Assembly (NCBI RefSeq): GCF_000369045.1 | Contig: NZ_KB849789.1 | Span: 184,586 to 248,585, forward strand | Reading direction: 5' to 3' | DNA: 64,000 nt | Origin: Acinetobacter pittii ATCC 19004 = CIP 70.29 | Lineage (GTDB): Bacteria > Pseudomonadota > Gammaproteobacteria > Pseudomonadales > Moraxellaceae | Shown: positions 35,725 to 46,300 of the stretch, one piece after another | How positions within the stretch are numbered: position 1 is the first letter of the stretch | Layout of the letters: every line of letters starts with the position of its first letter | Notes under the pieces: model-generated | Seen by the model: only the letters and a program-made list of their open reading frames with translations | Databases searched by the model: none | Told to the model about the DNA's origin: nothing | Made by a program: the position numbers and the translations under genes

Positions 35725-36600
35725 ATGAATGCTAAGGTAAATATTTCCAATCGTGCTGGCGCTAGTTTCCCTGTGCGTCGTATGGATTTTGAATTTGCTC
35801 AGGTCCCACGTTATTGGGCAAATTATGATGCAGCATTAACACATTTTATGACAGCATTATCGGCCCTTTTTCCAGAAGGTGAGCAGTTCTTTGTAAATAG
35901 TACGCGTGCTGTTCGAAATGATCCAAAGCTTGCTGATTCAGATCTTCAAAAAGAAATTAGTGCTTTTATTGGTCAAGAAGCGATGCACTCCAAAGAGCAT
36001 TTAGCATTTAATGCTTCAGCGCAGGCTTATGGTTATGATGTGCGCCATATGGAAAAGCAAACAGGAAAAGTCATTAAGATGGGTACAGCTGTTGTAACCA
36101 AATTGATGAAACCTTTTGGCTATACCAAAGAAATGATTGATTTAACTGGAACCTGTGCTCTAGAGCATTTCACATCGACCATTGCAGCTGAACTTTTACA
36201 AAACCCTGAAATTCAGGCCATGTTCCAAGACGACACTATGTATCATTTGTGGATGTGGCACGCAGTTGAAGAAAATGAACATAAAGCTGTGGCATTTGAT
36301 GTGTATACTAGTATGTATGGACAAGGTCCGAAAGCTTATTTTATGCGTTCAACAGCCTTGATTATTGCAATGGCATTAATCTTCGCAACTCAGTCTTATT
36401 TTACTGCTAAGTTACTTAAAACTGATGATAAATTAACTTGGAAAGATACCAAATACATGCTTAAGTTTATGTATGGTCGTAAAGGTTTTATGACTCGTCA
36501 AATTCCAGAATTGCTTGATTTTTTAAGACCAAAATTTCATCCAAATGATTCTGATACCACAGCATTGTTGGCAACATGGCGTGAAAAATTAGGTCTTTAA
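35725..36600 (+). CDS. Ferritin-like di-iron 'metal-dependent hydrolase' (PF10118 type), copy B
   Basis: A 291-residue paralogue of the preceding gene, sharing its start (MNAKVNI-NRAGASFPVRRM) and all putative metal ligands: the Glu in FPEGEQFF, GQEAMH, ALEHF and EENEHKAVA. The ends also match (PNDSDTTALLATWREKLGL against PNDLDTVGLLKTWKAKLGL). Differences are spread evenly, so the duplication is not recent. The two enzymes may differ in substrate or in growth-phase use. It has its own promoter region and terminator. Confidence 0.8.
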   Translation: MNAKVNISNRAGASFPVRRMDFEFAQVPRYWANYDAALTHFMTALSALFPEGEQFFVNSTRAVRNDPKLADSDLQKEISAFIGQEAMHSKEHLAFNASAQAYGYDVRHMEKQTGKVIKMGTAVVTKLMKPFGYTKEMIDLTGTCALEHFTSTIAAELLQNPEIQAMFQDDTMYHLWMWHAVEENEHKAVAFDVYTSMYGQGPKAYFMRSTALIIAMALIFATQSYFTAKLLKTDDKLTWKDTKYMLKFMYGRKGFMTRQIPELLDFLRPKFHPNDSDTTALLATWREKLGL

Positions 36601-36610
36601 CAAATACTGA

Positions 36611-36641
36611 AAAAAGGGACAATTCAATTGTCCTTTTTTTT
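36611..36641 (+). terminator. Terminator of paralogue B
   Basis: GGACAATT and AATTGTCC pair almost without loop, extended by A/T pairs and followed by a run of eight T. Confidence 0.85.
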
Positions 36642-36707
36642 GCTCGTTTTTTCTTGGGAAGTTTTTATAATACGCACTACTTTAGAATCTTCATTGCGTT
36701 GAAACTC

Positions 36708-37169
36708 ATGATTCGTACTATGCAAAACATTGATGTGGATATTGTCGTTCAAATTGAAAAATCAGTTCAGACACATCCGTGGTCAAGACAGCAATTTATT
36801 GAATCTTTGAATTCTTATCAATGTACAGTGATTGAGTCACAAAACAGAGTGGTTGGATTTTGTATTTTACAGCCTGTTTTAGATGAAGCTAATTTGTTAC
36901 TCATGGCCGTTGATCCTCAAATGCAAGGGCAGGGTTTAGGATATGAGTTATTAAGTGCATCAATTGAAAAATTAGAAAATCAGCCAGTACAAATCTTTTT
37001 AGAAGTCCGTGAAAGTAATAAAGCTGCTATTGGTTTATATGAAAAAACAGGCTTTCACCAAATTGACCTGCGTCGCAATTATTATCCTACCCAAGATGGC
37101 GGGCGGGAACATGCGGTTATTATGGTAAAAACCTGTACAGATGATTTCGCATCTTTATTTAATGATTAA
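36708..37169 (+). CDS. rimI: Ribosomal-protein-alanine N-acetyltransferase RimI-like
   Basis: A 153-residue GNAT acetyltransferase with the acetyl-CoA binding segment MQGQGLGYELL near residue 77 and the family ending (EKTGFHQIDLRRNYYP). The HPWSRQQF segment near the N-terminus matches RimI, which acetylates the N-terminal alanine of S18. I start at the ATG at 36708, since the possible upstream TTG at 36654 precedes a TATAAT -10 box at 36666-36671. The 3' end overlaps the convergent bpt gene by 15 bp. Confidence 0.88.
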   Translation: MIRTMQNIDVDIVVQIEKSVQTHPWSRQQFIESLNSYQCTVIESQNRVVGFCILQPVLDEANLLLMAVDPQMQGQGLGYELLSASIEKLENQPVQIFLEVRESNKAAIGLYEKTGFHQIDLRRNYYPTQDGGREHAVIMVKTCTDDFASLFND

Positions 37170-37970
37170 ATTATTCCATTCAGAAGGTAACGTAGTCATA
37201 AGAGACGTACCTAGCTGTTGAATTTCTTCTGGTGATAATGACCTGTTTAAACGGCGCCATTGCCCATCGAGCAGAAGTTCTAAAGGGGTATATTGCGATT
37301 TATAGTTCATTTTGGCTGAGTGCGGTACCCAATAGCCTAAATAAAGATACTCTAAACCGAGCGATTTTACATATTCAATTTGGTTAAGAATAGAGTAAAC
37401 ACCAAGTGATCTGCGATGCTCGTCTGGATCAAAAAACGTATAGACAGCCGATAGCCCATCATCCATTAAATCGCAAGTAGAAACACTAATGAGACGATTG
37501 TCTTTCCAAAGCTCAAGAAAAAAACTATCTGTACAGCTATGTACTAAAAACTTTTCAAACTGATCTAAGCTCGGTGGAAACATATCACCATCTGCATGGC
37601 GTTCATTAATATAGCGTTCGTATAAATCATAATGAATTTGAGCTGCTTGTCGCGTAGGCAGAACAGTCATGGTGAGATCTTGATTTCGTTTCCATGCTTT
37701 TTTTTGCATGCTGTTCATTTGGAAATCGGCAACTGGAACACGACAAGACAAACATTGTCGACATAAGTGACATTCAGGGCGATAAACAAAGTCGCCACTA
37801 CGGCGAAAGCCTAAACGAGAAAGTTCTGAAAGAGTGACCACATCAATTCGATGGATGGGGTCTAAAAATACCATGCGTGCAGATTTATTTTCTAAGTAGC
37901 TGCAATCATGAGGTGGAGTAATATAATACTGCAGATCATTTAAAAGGGACTTCGGGTGATATGATTTCAT
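37155..37970 (-). CDS. bpt: Aspartate/glutamate leucyltransferase (Bpt)
   Basis: Bpt moves leucine from Leu-tRNA to proteins with N-terminal Asp or Glu, marking them for ClpS/ClpAP. The 271-residue protein resembles eukaryotic arginyltransferase; the N-terminal cysteine cluster (CSY at ~23, then CHLCRQCLSCR at ~67) is the family's conserved region, and the YLGYWV segment is near the C-terminus. It lies 18 nt after aat, so the two N-degron transferases form one unit, as in Pseudomonas. Confidence 0.95.
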   Translation of the reverse strand: MKSYHPKSLLNDLQYYITPPHDCSYLENKSARMVFLDPIHRIDVVTLSELSRLGFRRSGDFVYRPECHLCRQCLSCRVPVADFQMNSMQKKAWKRNQDLTMTVLPTRQAAQIHYDLYERYINERHADGDMFPPSLDQFEKFLVHSCTDSFFLELWKDNRLISVSTCDLMDDGLSAVYTFFDPDEHRRSLGVYSILNQIEYVKSLGLEYLYLGYWVPHSAKMNYKSQYTPLELLLDGQWRRLNRSLSPEEIQQLGTSLMTTLPSEWNNLIIK

Positions 37971-37988
37971 GATTGGTCCCTCCTGTTA

Positions 37989-38720
37989 TCATTCCATTAA
38001 TTTTGCATCTAATGCTATTGTTTTACTTGAAAATACACGTTCTTGATACTTTTTCCAATTGATAGAGGGGTGAATAATTACATCTTGTAACGATTTTAAG
38101 TAGTCTTGACGAGAAAGTGTACTGGCTCCCAGACTAATTAGGTGACTATTGACGAGTTGGCAGTCTATCCATGGTAGCTGATTTTCTTGTCCAATCAGCA
38201 TTAATGTATAAAAAGCCATTTTTGAAACATCGGTTTCATTGCTAAACATTGACTCACCGAAACACCCTTTACCAATCGTAACACCATATAAACCTCCTAC
38301 AAGATCCTCTTGTTGCCATACTTCAATACTGTAACCATAACCAGCATTAAACATCTCACAGTAGCCTTGAATAATATCTTCACTAATCCATGTTTCGTCT
38401 GCATAACTTCTTGGCAAAGAGCAAGAGCGAATAACTTGTTCAAAAGCATGATTAACCGTAATTGCATAGTCATGTTTTTTCATATTTCTCAGTAATGACT
38501 TGCTTGGTTTGTAGTTTTGAGGGTAGATCACGCAACGAGGTTCTGGGCTCCACCAACAAATAGGCTCATCTTCATTAAACCAAGGAAAGAGACCATGGGT
38601 GTATGCTTCATATAGGGTAGAAGGGGAGAGGTCCGCTCCGATACAAATTAAACCATGCCCATCTGGATCGGCTTCAATGGGATCAGGAAAAATGAATTGG
38701 GAAAGTGGAAGTGTATTCAT
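37989..38720 (-). CDS. aat: Leucyl/phenylalanyl-tRNA--protein transferase
   Basis: Aat adds Leu or Phe to N-terminal Lys, Arg or Met, creating primary N-degrons. The 243-residue protein begins with the family pattern [23 protein letters not shown] and [23 protein letters not shown], and has the core [19 protein letters not shown] near residue 162. It is the first gene of the leftward aat-bpt unit; clpS/clpA are not in the window. Confidence 0.97.
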   Translation of the reverse strand: MNTLPLSQFIFPDPIEADPDGHGLICIGADLSPSTLYEAYTHGLFPWFNEDEPICWWSPEPRCVIYPQNYKPSKSLLRNMKKHDYAITVNHAFEQVIRSCSLPRSYADETWISEDIIQGYCEMFNAGYGYSIEVWQQEDLVGGLYGVTIGKGCFGESMFSNETDVSKMAFYTLMLIGQENQLPWIDCQLVNSHLISLGASTLSRQDYLKSLQDVIIHPSINWKKYQERVFSSKTIALDAKLME

Positions 38721-38789
38721 AAAAACAAAATAAGATGAGCTTTAAGGTTATGCTATAAAAATTAATATATGTCAGCTAGTCATTATTAT

Positions 38790-38822
38790 AAAAAAACAGC
38801 CGTTATAAGAACGGCTGTTTTA
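38790..38822 (-). terminator. trxB terminator
   Basis: AAACAGCCGTT pairs with AACGGCTGTTT around ATAAG; the A-run on the left gives a T-run on the minus strand, after trxB. Confidence 0.9.
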
Positions 38823-38843
38823 AAAACTCTAGAAATCTATGAT

Positions 38844-40060
<1,217 letters not shown>

Positions 40061-43000
40061 ATGACTGCGGTGTCAAGTGTTTATGCACAGCGCTTATTGA
40101 TGACATTATTCTTGGTTTCTTTTGGTATTTATATGTTTCTGGCAACAGTAACATATACACCATTTGACCCGGGCTGGATGCATATTTCCAGTGATACTCA
40201 GCAAGTATCCAATGCAAGTGGTATTGCTGGCGCATGGATTGCAGATTTGCTGTTTGGTTTTTTAGGATGGGCAAGTTTGCTTATTCCAATTTTCCTTTTC
40301 ATTGAAGCAATTCAGGTTTGGTGGCCACGTAGTTTCCTAAACCGCCCATTTCGTTATGCTGCACAATTCTTCTTAATTTTAGTTGTATCTAGCTTACTTT
40401 ATTTACACTGGAATGTGCCGGCAGATACTTTAGATAATGCAGCTGGGGGAATTATTGGTTATGAGTTAGGTCAAAGCCTATCTCAGTTGTTAACAATTTA
40501 CGGTGCAACCTTATTTTTACTGGTTTTCGGGGTCGTGTTGTTTACTCTTGCATTTGGGGTGCAATGGAGTAAAACATGGGTTACGCTCAAAGCTACACCA
40601 AGTTATTTACAAGATTTATTTTATAAGAACGTATCTCCGAATGAATCGGATTATGACTTAACAACTCAACCTGCCAATAAAGCAGCCGCAGTTAAAGTTG
40701 TTGATAATGCAGAGACGAATGCGAATGCTTCAGATGAGAAAGAAGCATCAGTTCAATCTGACACAGCTCAACCACAATCTACGACAACGCGACATGATGC
40801 GGTTGCTGAGCGCTTATTTGCAGATGTGCTAGCGAAAGAGCAGAGCCGACCTGAACCTGTAGCAGATACACCAGTTGCAAATACTCAGAACTTTGAGCAT
40901 ACGCTTGAACAGGCCCATAAACTTGAACGAGATAGCCAACGTTTAGTTGCGACTGGCGAAGTATGGCGTGCTTTACAGCGTGATGATGCGAGTCATAAGC
41001 AAGAAATTGATGCGCTTTTAAGAGCAGCTGATGATTCGACAGAGATAGAACAAGTTCCTGCTCATGAGCAATTTCAGCAAACAATTTCTCAAGTAAATCA
41101 AAATCAACCATCATCTAAACAAGACTTACATGGTCTTGATTGGAATGATGATGAGATTTTTGATGAGTTGCTTGCCGCAGTTCCAAACAGTAAAACTGCA
41201 ACAGATGTGCATACACCGTTTGTTCAAGATCACCATGTAGAAGCCGAACCAACTTCGCAATCTGTTAATATTGCGAATGAAACATCTTCAAATATTTCAA
41301 ATTTAAATCAATCACCTAAAAATTTAGCAAACGAACAAGTCTTTGAAGATTTTGATGATTTATTAATAGATGAAGACATTGCTCCAACTGAACCTGTGAG
41401 AGCAAGTAGTTATGCGCAATCTTCAGCATTTGTAAAAGCTCCTATCCAAACGACTATTCAGGCCGACAAACTTTCAAAAGAAGAGTTTATTGAAGCTTGG
41501 CAGGAGACTGCTGGAAAACCGCAGGAAAATGTTGATTTTGATGAAGATGAATTCGATTTTGATGCACCGTTAACAGATGCATCAGGTCGCCCAATGTCTC
41601 GTGCAATGCAAGTTGCTAAGAAGCGTTTGGATTTGCCAACTTTACCGGGTCTTGACCTACTCGATAAGGTCGATCCAAATAAGAAAGTCAACTTTACTGA
41701 AGAGCAACTTTCACGTTTGTCTGAATTGCTTGAAATTAAATTGCAAGAATTTAACGTAAAAGCTCAGGTGGTAGAGGCTCAACCAGGGCCAGTTGTAACT
41801 CGCTTTGAGTTAGATTTGGCACCCGGTGTTAAAGCTTCTAAGGTTACGAATATCTCACGTGACTTGGCGCGTTCAATGTCGATGGCATCTGTACGTGTGG
41901 TCGAAGTTATTCCTGGTAAACCATACATTGGTATTGAAGTGCCAAACAGTGCCCGTGAAATGGTACGTTTGATTGAGTTATTGGAAACACCAACATATCG
42001 CGACCCAAGTGCATTAATTAGTATGGCGATGGGTAAAGATATTTCAGGTAATCCTGTACTCACTGATTTAGCGAAAGCACCACATATGTTGGTTGCTGGT
42101 ACGACAGGTTCTGGTAAATCGGTTGCGGTCAACTCGATGATTTTATCGATGTTACTTAAATATACGCCTGACCAATTACGTTTAATTTTAATCGATCCAA
42201 AACAGCTCGAACTTGCAAACTATAATGATATTCCACATTTATTAACTCCAGTCGTTACTGACATGAAAGATGCGGTAAGTGCTTTGAACTGGTGTGTGAA
42301 TGAAATGGAACGTCGTTATAAACTTATGTCGTTCTTAAAAATTCGTAAATTAAGTGACTATAACCGTAAAGTTGAAGAAGCGATTGCGAATGGTGAAGAC
42401 TTAATTGATCCGACTTGGAAGCCAAGTGATTCAGCGACACAAGAACGTGCACCTCGTTTAACGCCATTACCATCTATTGTCATTGTTGCGGATGAGTTCG
42501 CCGACATGATTATGCAAGTGGGTAAAAAAGCAGAAGAAATGATTACCCGTTTGGCGCAAAAATCTCGTGCTGCTGGTATTCACCTATTGCTTGCGACTCA
42601 ACGCCCATCTGTTGATGTTATTACCGGTTTGATTAAAGCCAATATTCCAACGCGCGTAGCACTACGTGTAAATAGTAAAATTGACTCACGTACTATTTTG
42701 GATGCTGGTGGTGCAGAAGACTTGTTAGGTCATGGTGATATGCTGTTCTTGGGCCCTGGTAAAATTGAGCCGGAACGTGTGCATGGTGCTTTCATTAGTG
42801 ATGATGAAGTAAACCGTATTTGTGATGCTTGGCGTGAGCGTGGCGAGCCTGATTATATTGATGAAATCTTGACTCCATTTGATGAAGAGCCTGCATCACG
42901 TGGCTTTGAAGAGGGTGAGGGTAGTTCTGACCGAGATGCACTCTATGATCAATGTGTGTCATTCGTATTAGAAACTCGAAAAGCGTCTACATCTTCGCTA

Positions 43001-43114
43001 CAGCGCAAATTTAGCCTTGGTTATAACCGTGCCGCTCGTATCATTGATCAAATGGAAGAGAGCGGCATTGTGAGCTCAATGGGCCCTAATGGTAAGCGGG
43101 ATATTCTAGTTTAA
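40061..43114 (+). CDS. ftsK: DNA translocase FtsK
   Basis: FtsK pumps chromosome dimers toward dif and activates XerCD at the septum. The 1017-residue protein has an N-terminal membrane domain with about four helices (residues 10-165), a long acidic, Gln/Glu-rich linker (about 195-525), a RecA-like motor with Walker A TTGSGKSVAVN near residue 690 and Walker B IVIVADEFADM near 810, and a C-terminal winged-helix gamma domain (last 65 residues) that reads KOPS sites. The linker is shorter than in E. coli FtsK (1329 residues). Confidence 0.97.
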   Translation: MTAVSSVYAQRLLMTLFLVSFGIYMFLATVTYTPFDPGWMHISSDTQQVSNASGIAGAWIADLLFGFLGWASLLIPIFLFIEAIQVWWPRSFLNRPFRYAAQFFLILVVSSLLYLHWNVPADTLDNAAGGIIGYELGQSLSQLLTIYGATLFLLVFGVVLFTLAFGVQWSKTWVTLKATPSYLQDLFYKNVSPNESDYDLTTQPANKAAAVKVVDNAETNANASDEKEASVQSDTAQPQSTTTRHDAVAERLFADVLAKEQSRPEPVADTPVANTQNFEHTLEQAHKLERDSQRLVATGEVWRALQRDDASHKQEIDALLRAADDSTEIEQVPAHEQFQQTISQVNQNQPSSKQDLHGLDWNDDEIFDELLAAVPNSKTATDVHTPFVQDHHVEAEPTSQSVNIANETSSNISNLNQSPKNLANEQVFEDFDDLLIDEDIAPTEPVRASSYAQSSAFVKAPIQTTIQADKLSKEEFIEAWQETAGKPQENVDFDEDEFDFDAPLTDASGRPMSRAMQVAKKRLDLPTLPGLDLLDKVDPNKKVNFTEEQLSRLSELLEIKLQEFNVKAQVVEAQPGPVVTRFELDLAPGVKASKVTNISRDLARSMSMASVRVVEVIPGKPYIGIEVPNSAREMVRLIELLETPTYRDPSALISMAMGKDISGNPVLTDLAKAPHMLVAGTTGSGKSVAVNSMILSMLLKYTPDQLRLILIDPKQLELANYNDIPHLLTPVVTDMKDAVSALNWCVNEMERRYKLMSFLKIRKLSDYNRKVEEAIANGEDLIDPTWKPSDSATQERAPRLTPLPSIVIVADEFADMIMQVGKKAEEMITRLAQKSRAAGIHLLLATQRPSVDVITGLIKANIPTRVALRVNSKIDSRTILDAGGAEDLLGHGDMLFLGPGKIEPERVHGAFISDDEVNRICDAWRERGEPDYIDEILTPFDEEPASRGFEEGEGSSDRDALYDQCVSFVLETRKASTSSLQRKFSLGYNRAARIIDQMEESGIVSSMGPNGKRDILV

Positions 43115-43126
43115 TACGTATAATTT

Positions 43127-43149
43127 AAGCCTCTTCGGAGGCTTTTTTA
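43127..43149 (+). terminator. ftsK terminator
   Basis: AAGCCTC-TTCG-GAGGCTT with a stable TTCG tetraloop and a T-run. Confidence 0.92.
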
Positions 43150-43264
43150 TAACTTAAATAAAGTGAACCTATTTATAAATGACTTAAAGATTTTATCGTC
43201 TAGTAAAAAAATGCTAATGTATTTTCCCTAAATGAATAACAATGAATTAAATCAGGAGAAAGAC

Positions 43265-43885
43265 ATGTTATTAGCTCTGATTACGTTAGCCTTTATTCAC
43301 TTTTGTGCACTTATCACTCCTGGGCCTGATTTTTTTCTTGTATCTCAAACCGCCATTAGTCGATCTCGTAAAGACGCTATGCTGGTCGTTGCTGGTATAA
43401 CGGCGGGTGTTATGTTTTGGGCGTGCTTAGCACTGATGGGATTAAATCTTATATTTGAGAAAATGGCTTGGTTAAAGGAAGGATTGCTCATTGCTGGTGG
43501 CTTATATCTATGTTGGTTGGGCTATCAGATGCTACGTTCGGCTTTTTCAAAAAATCAGCAAGAGGGCCGTGTTGCTGTTGAGCTCCCAAAAGCACCTTAC
43601 TTATTTTTTATTAAAGGTTTGATAACCAATTTATCAAATCCAAAAGCTGTTATTTATTTTGGTAGTGTTTTCTCTTTATTTTTAGCTAATCCTCAACTTG
43701 ATCAAGTTCACTGGCTACTCTTTATTATTGTCACGGTCGAGACAATTTTATGGTTCTGCTTTGTGACTTTTATTTTTTCATTACCGAGTTTTAGAGCAGC
43801 TTACCGTAATTTTTCAAAATGGATTGATGGTATTTCGGGCGGTATTTTTACCGTATTTGGTATTTTCCTGATTGGTAATCGATAA
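43265..43885 (+). CDS. LysE/RhtB-family amino-acid exporter
   Basis: A 206-residue inner-membrane protein with about six hydrophobic helices. The N-terminal LITPGPDFFLVSQTAISRSRKDA segment (residues 14-36) is the LysE/RhtB family hallmark. It probably exports homoserine, threonine or a similar amino acid. AGGAG at 43254-43258 places the start at the ATG at 43265; an in-frame ATG at 43232 lacks a ribosome-binding site. Confidence 0.92.
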   Translation: MLLALITLAFIHFCALITPGPDFFLVSQTAISRSRKDAMLVVAGITAGVMFWACLALMGLNLIFEKMAWLKEGLLIAGGLYLCWLGYQMLRSAFSKNQQEGRVAVELPKAPYLFFIKGLITNLSNPKAVIYFGSVFSLFLANPQLDQVHWLLFIIVTVETILWFCFVTFIFSLPSFRAAYRNFSKWIDGISGGIFTVFGIFLIGNR

Positions 43886-43896
43886 GTTTAGATAAG

Positions 43897-43924
43897 AAAA
43901 AAGCCTCTTTAAGAGGCTTTTTAT
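43897..43924. terminator. Bidirectional terminator
   Basis: AAAAAAGCCTCTT pairs with AAGAGGCTTTTT between the convergent exporter gene and PA4642-like gene. Confidence 0.9.
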
Positions 43925-43926
43925 TT

Positions 43927-44214
43927 TTAAGCAAACTTTGCTAGAACTTCTAAAAATGGTGCTGATTGACGCGGAAACTTAGCAATTACATCATGGATGC
44001 GTTGGCCTTCAGGATCTTTGGCATTAATATCGCGTCCGTCCGCAATAAATTGAGTTAAAAGACGCTCATAGTCTGTTGGGCGCATATGTTTGAATGCATG
44101 GTAGAGCACATGAAAATCTGCATTCACACCACTTGGAGGAAGTTGGTTGAGGTAGGCAAAAACACGCTCATCGGACCATTCTTCATTGAAAGTTGCTGGC
44201 TGTGATAATGCCAT
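43927..44214 (-). CDS. PA4642-family protein
   Basis: A 95-residue soluble acidic protein of the small family named after Pseudomonas PA4642. It contains the GVNADFHVLYHAFKHMR and FIADGRDINAKDPEG segments, the latter reminiscent of an ankyrin-like turn. Function unknown. It is a single gene downstream of minE but separated from it by a strong terminator. Confidence 0.8.
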   Translation of the reverse strand: MALSQPATFNEEWSDERVFAYLNQLPPSGVNADFHVLYHAFKHMRPTDYERLLTQFIADGRDINAKDPEGQRIHDVIAKFPRQSAPFLEVLAKFA

Positions 44215-44230
44215 GACAATCTCCTCATTT

Positions 44231-44266
44231 TAAAAAAGGCAAAATAACTTGCGTTATTTTGCCTTG
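44231..44266 (-). terminator. minCDE terminator
   Basis: AAGGCAAAATAAC-TTGC-GTTATTTTGCCTT, a 13-bp stem with a T-run on the minus strand. Confidence 0.92.
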
Positions 44267-44297
44267 ATTCTGATTTATTGAATAGTCAGAAATAGAA

Positions 44298-44570
44298 TTA
44301 TCGTTCTTCAGGTAAATTGATATTCATTTCTAACATTTCGATATTGGCTTCAGAGCGAACTTGCATTTGGATATGCTGTTCACCTACACCGCTAACATAA
44401 CGACTAACCACTTGCATGATTTCTTTTTTCATCTGATCAATTTTGTCTTGGCTTAAACGGCGGCCTAAACCTTGTTCAGAAGCAACAATAACTTTCAAAC
44501 GATCTTTGGCAGTTTGAGCACTTGATGGTTTTTCTTCGCTGCTAAATAATTTACTCCAGAATCCTGCCAT
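44298..44570 (-). CDS. minE: Cell division topological specificity factor MinE
   Basis: MinE stimulates MinD ATPase and drives pole-to-pole Min oscillation so that the Z ring forms at midcell. The 90-residue length is normal. The N-terminal membrane-contact and anti-MinCD region (SSAQTAKDRLKVIVASEQ) and the C-terminal topological domain are present. It follows minD by 2 nt. Confidence 0.96.
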   Translation of the reverse strand: MAGFWSKLFSSEEKPSSAQTAKDRLKVIVASEQGLGRRLSQDKIDQMKKEIMQVVSRYVSGVGEQHIQMQVRSEANIEMLEMNINLPEER

Positions 44571-44572
44571 AT

Positions 44573-45385
44573 CTACGCTCCAAATAGTCGTGCTAACCAG
44601 CCTTTAGGTTGAGCTGTGATGTGTCGATAAGGACGGTCTTCGCCAAGGAAGCGTGCAACCAAATCATCATACCCCTGACCAGCTTTAGTTTCTGAATACA
44701 GAATAACTGGCTTACCTTCGTTTGATGCTTGTAATACACTTGGACATTCTGGAATAACACCTAATGTCGGTACGCGTAAAATATCTTTAGAAATATCATC
44801 AATTGTCAGCATTTCCTGACGGTCAGCACGTTCCGGGTTAAAACGTGTAATACATAAATGTTTACGTATACGCCCTTCGTTGTGTTCAACTTTCTTGGTC
44901 TTGCTATCTAACATACCAATAATACGGTCAGAGTCACGTACTGAAGAGATTTCAGGGTTTGTTACAATGATTGCTTCATCTGCATGATACATGGCTAAAA
45001 TCGCGCCACGCTCGATCCCTGCAGGTGAGTCACAAATGATGTAATCAAATTCTTGAGATAGCTCATCAATAACACGAGCAACACCTTCGTCGCTCAACGC
45101 ATCTTTATCACGTGTTTGTGAAGCCGGTAAAATATAAAGGTTTTCGATATCTTTATCGCGAATAAGGGCTTGCTGCAGACGTGCTTCGTTATTAATAACA
45201 TTAACAAAATCATAAACAACACGACGCTCACAACCCATAATCAAATCAAGGTTACGTAAGCCTACATCAAAATCAATCACAACAGTTTTATGACCACGAA
45301 GGGCTAAACCTGTTGCAAAAGATGCGCTCGTTGTAGTTTTACCTACACCACCTTTGCCTGATGTTACGACAACAATTTTGGCCAC
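44573..45385 (-). CDS. minD: Septum site-determining ATPase MinD
   Basis: MinD binds the membrane as an ATP dimer and recruits MinC and MinE. I place the start at a GTG (45385), because AGGAG lies 8 nt upstream and the protein then has 270 residues, the same as E. coli MinD. An in-frame ATG at 45409 would add eight non-family residues. The deviant Walker A SGKGGVGKTT is at about residues 8-17, and the C-terminal amphipathic membrane helix ends GWLARLFGA. Confidence 0.96.
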   Translation of the reverse strand: MAKIVVVTSGKGGVGKTTTSASFATGLALRGHKTVVIDFDVGLRNLDLIMGCERRVVYDFVNVINNEARLQQALIRDKDIENLYILPASQTRDKDALSDEGVARVIDELSQEFDYIICDSPAGIERGAILAMYHADEAIIVTNPEISSVRDSDRIIGMLDSKTKKVEHNEGRIRKHLCITRFNPERADRQEMLTIDDISKDILRVPTLGVIPECPSVLQASNEGKPVILYSETKAGQGYDDLVARFLGEDRPYRHITAQPKGWLARLFGA

Positions 45386-45451
45386 CGAATCCACTCCTAT
45401 TATGGTCATACACCCTTAAAAGGGCTGTTTTTTGGTGATTTGCTTAATAAA

Positions 45452-46180
45452 TTAAAGTTCTAGAGCTTCAAATTCAAGCTCTTGCTTTTCATTTAAATAA
45501 ATATGTACTGGTTTTTTTACCACATGTTTAGGGATATCATCTGCGACACAATACGTTCCGGCAATGGAAACGAGCTCAGCCTCTAAAGATTGGCAAAAAA
45601 TGCGTGCAGCTGCGTGCCCGCCCGCACCAGCAATGACTCTACCACGAACTGTGCCATAAATATGTATATTTCCTGAAGCGATCACCTCGGAACCACTATT
45701 CATGCCAGCCTTTAAAATAATATCGCCGTTATCTTGTACAAGGGATTGGCCTGTACGCAAAATTTCATCATGATAAGAGGTAATATGAGCGACCGCTATC
45801 TTGTTTAGTGGTTTTTTTGTTTCTGCTGAAGACGAGGCAGGAGCTGTAGCAGGTTTTTCCACAATAGCCACTTGTTCAGCTGTCGCTTTAATGCGTTGTA
45901 ATGGTTGATCTGCCGGTAAAACAGGGAATTGAATAGCGCGAGCCTCATCTCCTAAAATACCGTCGATTACCGCCATTGGTTGTAAACCTAAGCTCACCAG
46001 AAGTTGAATCAATGCAATTAACTCTTGCTCAACTGTACTGTCAATAATCACTAAAGTTCCTTGATAGGAACCTTCATTTAAAATATTTGATAATTGCTGG
46101 CGGATCACATCATGATCATTGGTATCGAAGGTTATCCTGCTAAAGTTAACCATTCTGCCGGTAATCCGTATATCAGCCAT
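45452..46180 (-). CDS. minC: Septum site-determining protein MinC
   Basis: MinC inhibits FtsZ polymerisation away from midcell. The 242-residue protein has an N-terminal FtsZ-interacting domain (residues 1-105), a Pro/Ala-rich linker, and a C-terminal right-handed beta-helix domain ([19 protein letters not shown] near residue 175) that binds MinD. It leads the leftward minCDE operon. Confidence 0.97.
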   Translation of the reverse strand: MADIRITGRMVNFSRITFDTNDHDVIRQQLSNILNEGSYQGTLVIIDSTVEQELIALIQLLVSLGLQPMAVIDGILGDEARAIQFPVLPADQPLQRIKATAEQVAIVEKPATAPASSSAETKKPLNKIAVAHITSYHDEILRTGQSLVQDNGDIILKAGMNSGSEVIASGNIHIYGTVRGRVIAGAGGHAAARIFCQSLEAELVSIAGTYCVADDIPKHVVKKPVHIYLNEKQELEFEALEL

Positions 46181-46300
46181 AAGTCTTCCTTCAAGGCGTT
46201 AAACGAGCTGTAATATCGTTAAGTTTATTGTAAATAGGGCAAATGCTAGAACAATTCGTGCCAATTCTCTAGCGTGATTCATAAAAAATTAAATAAATGC

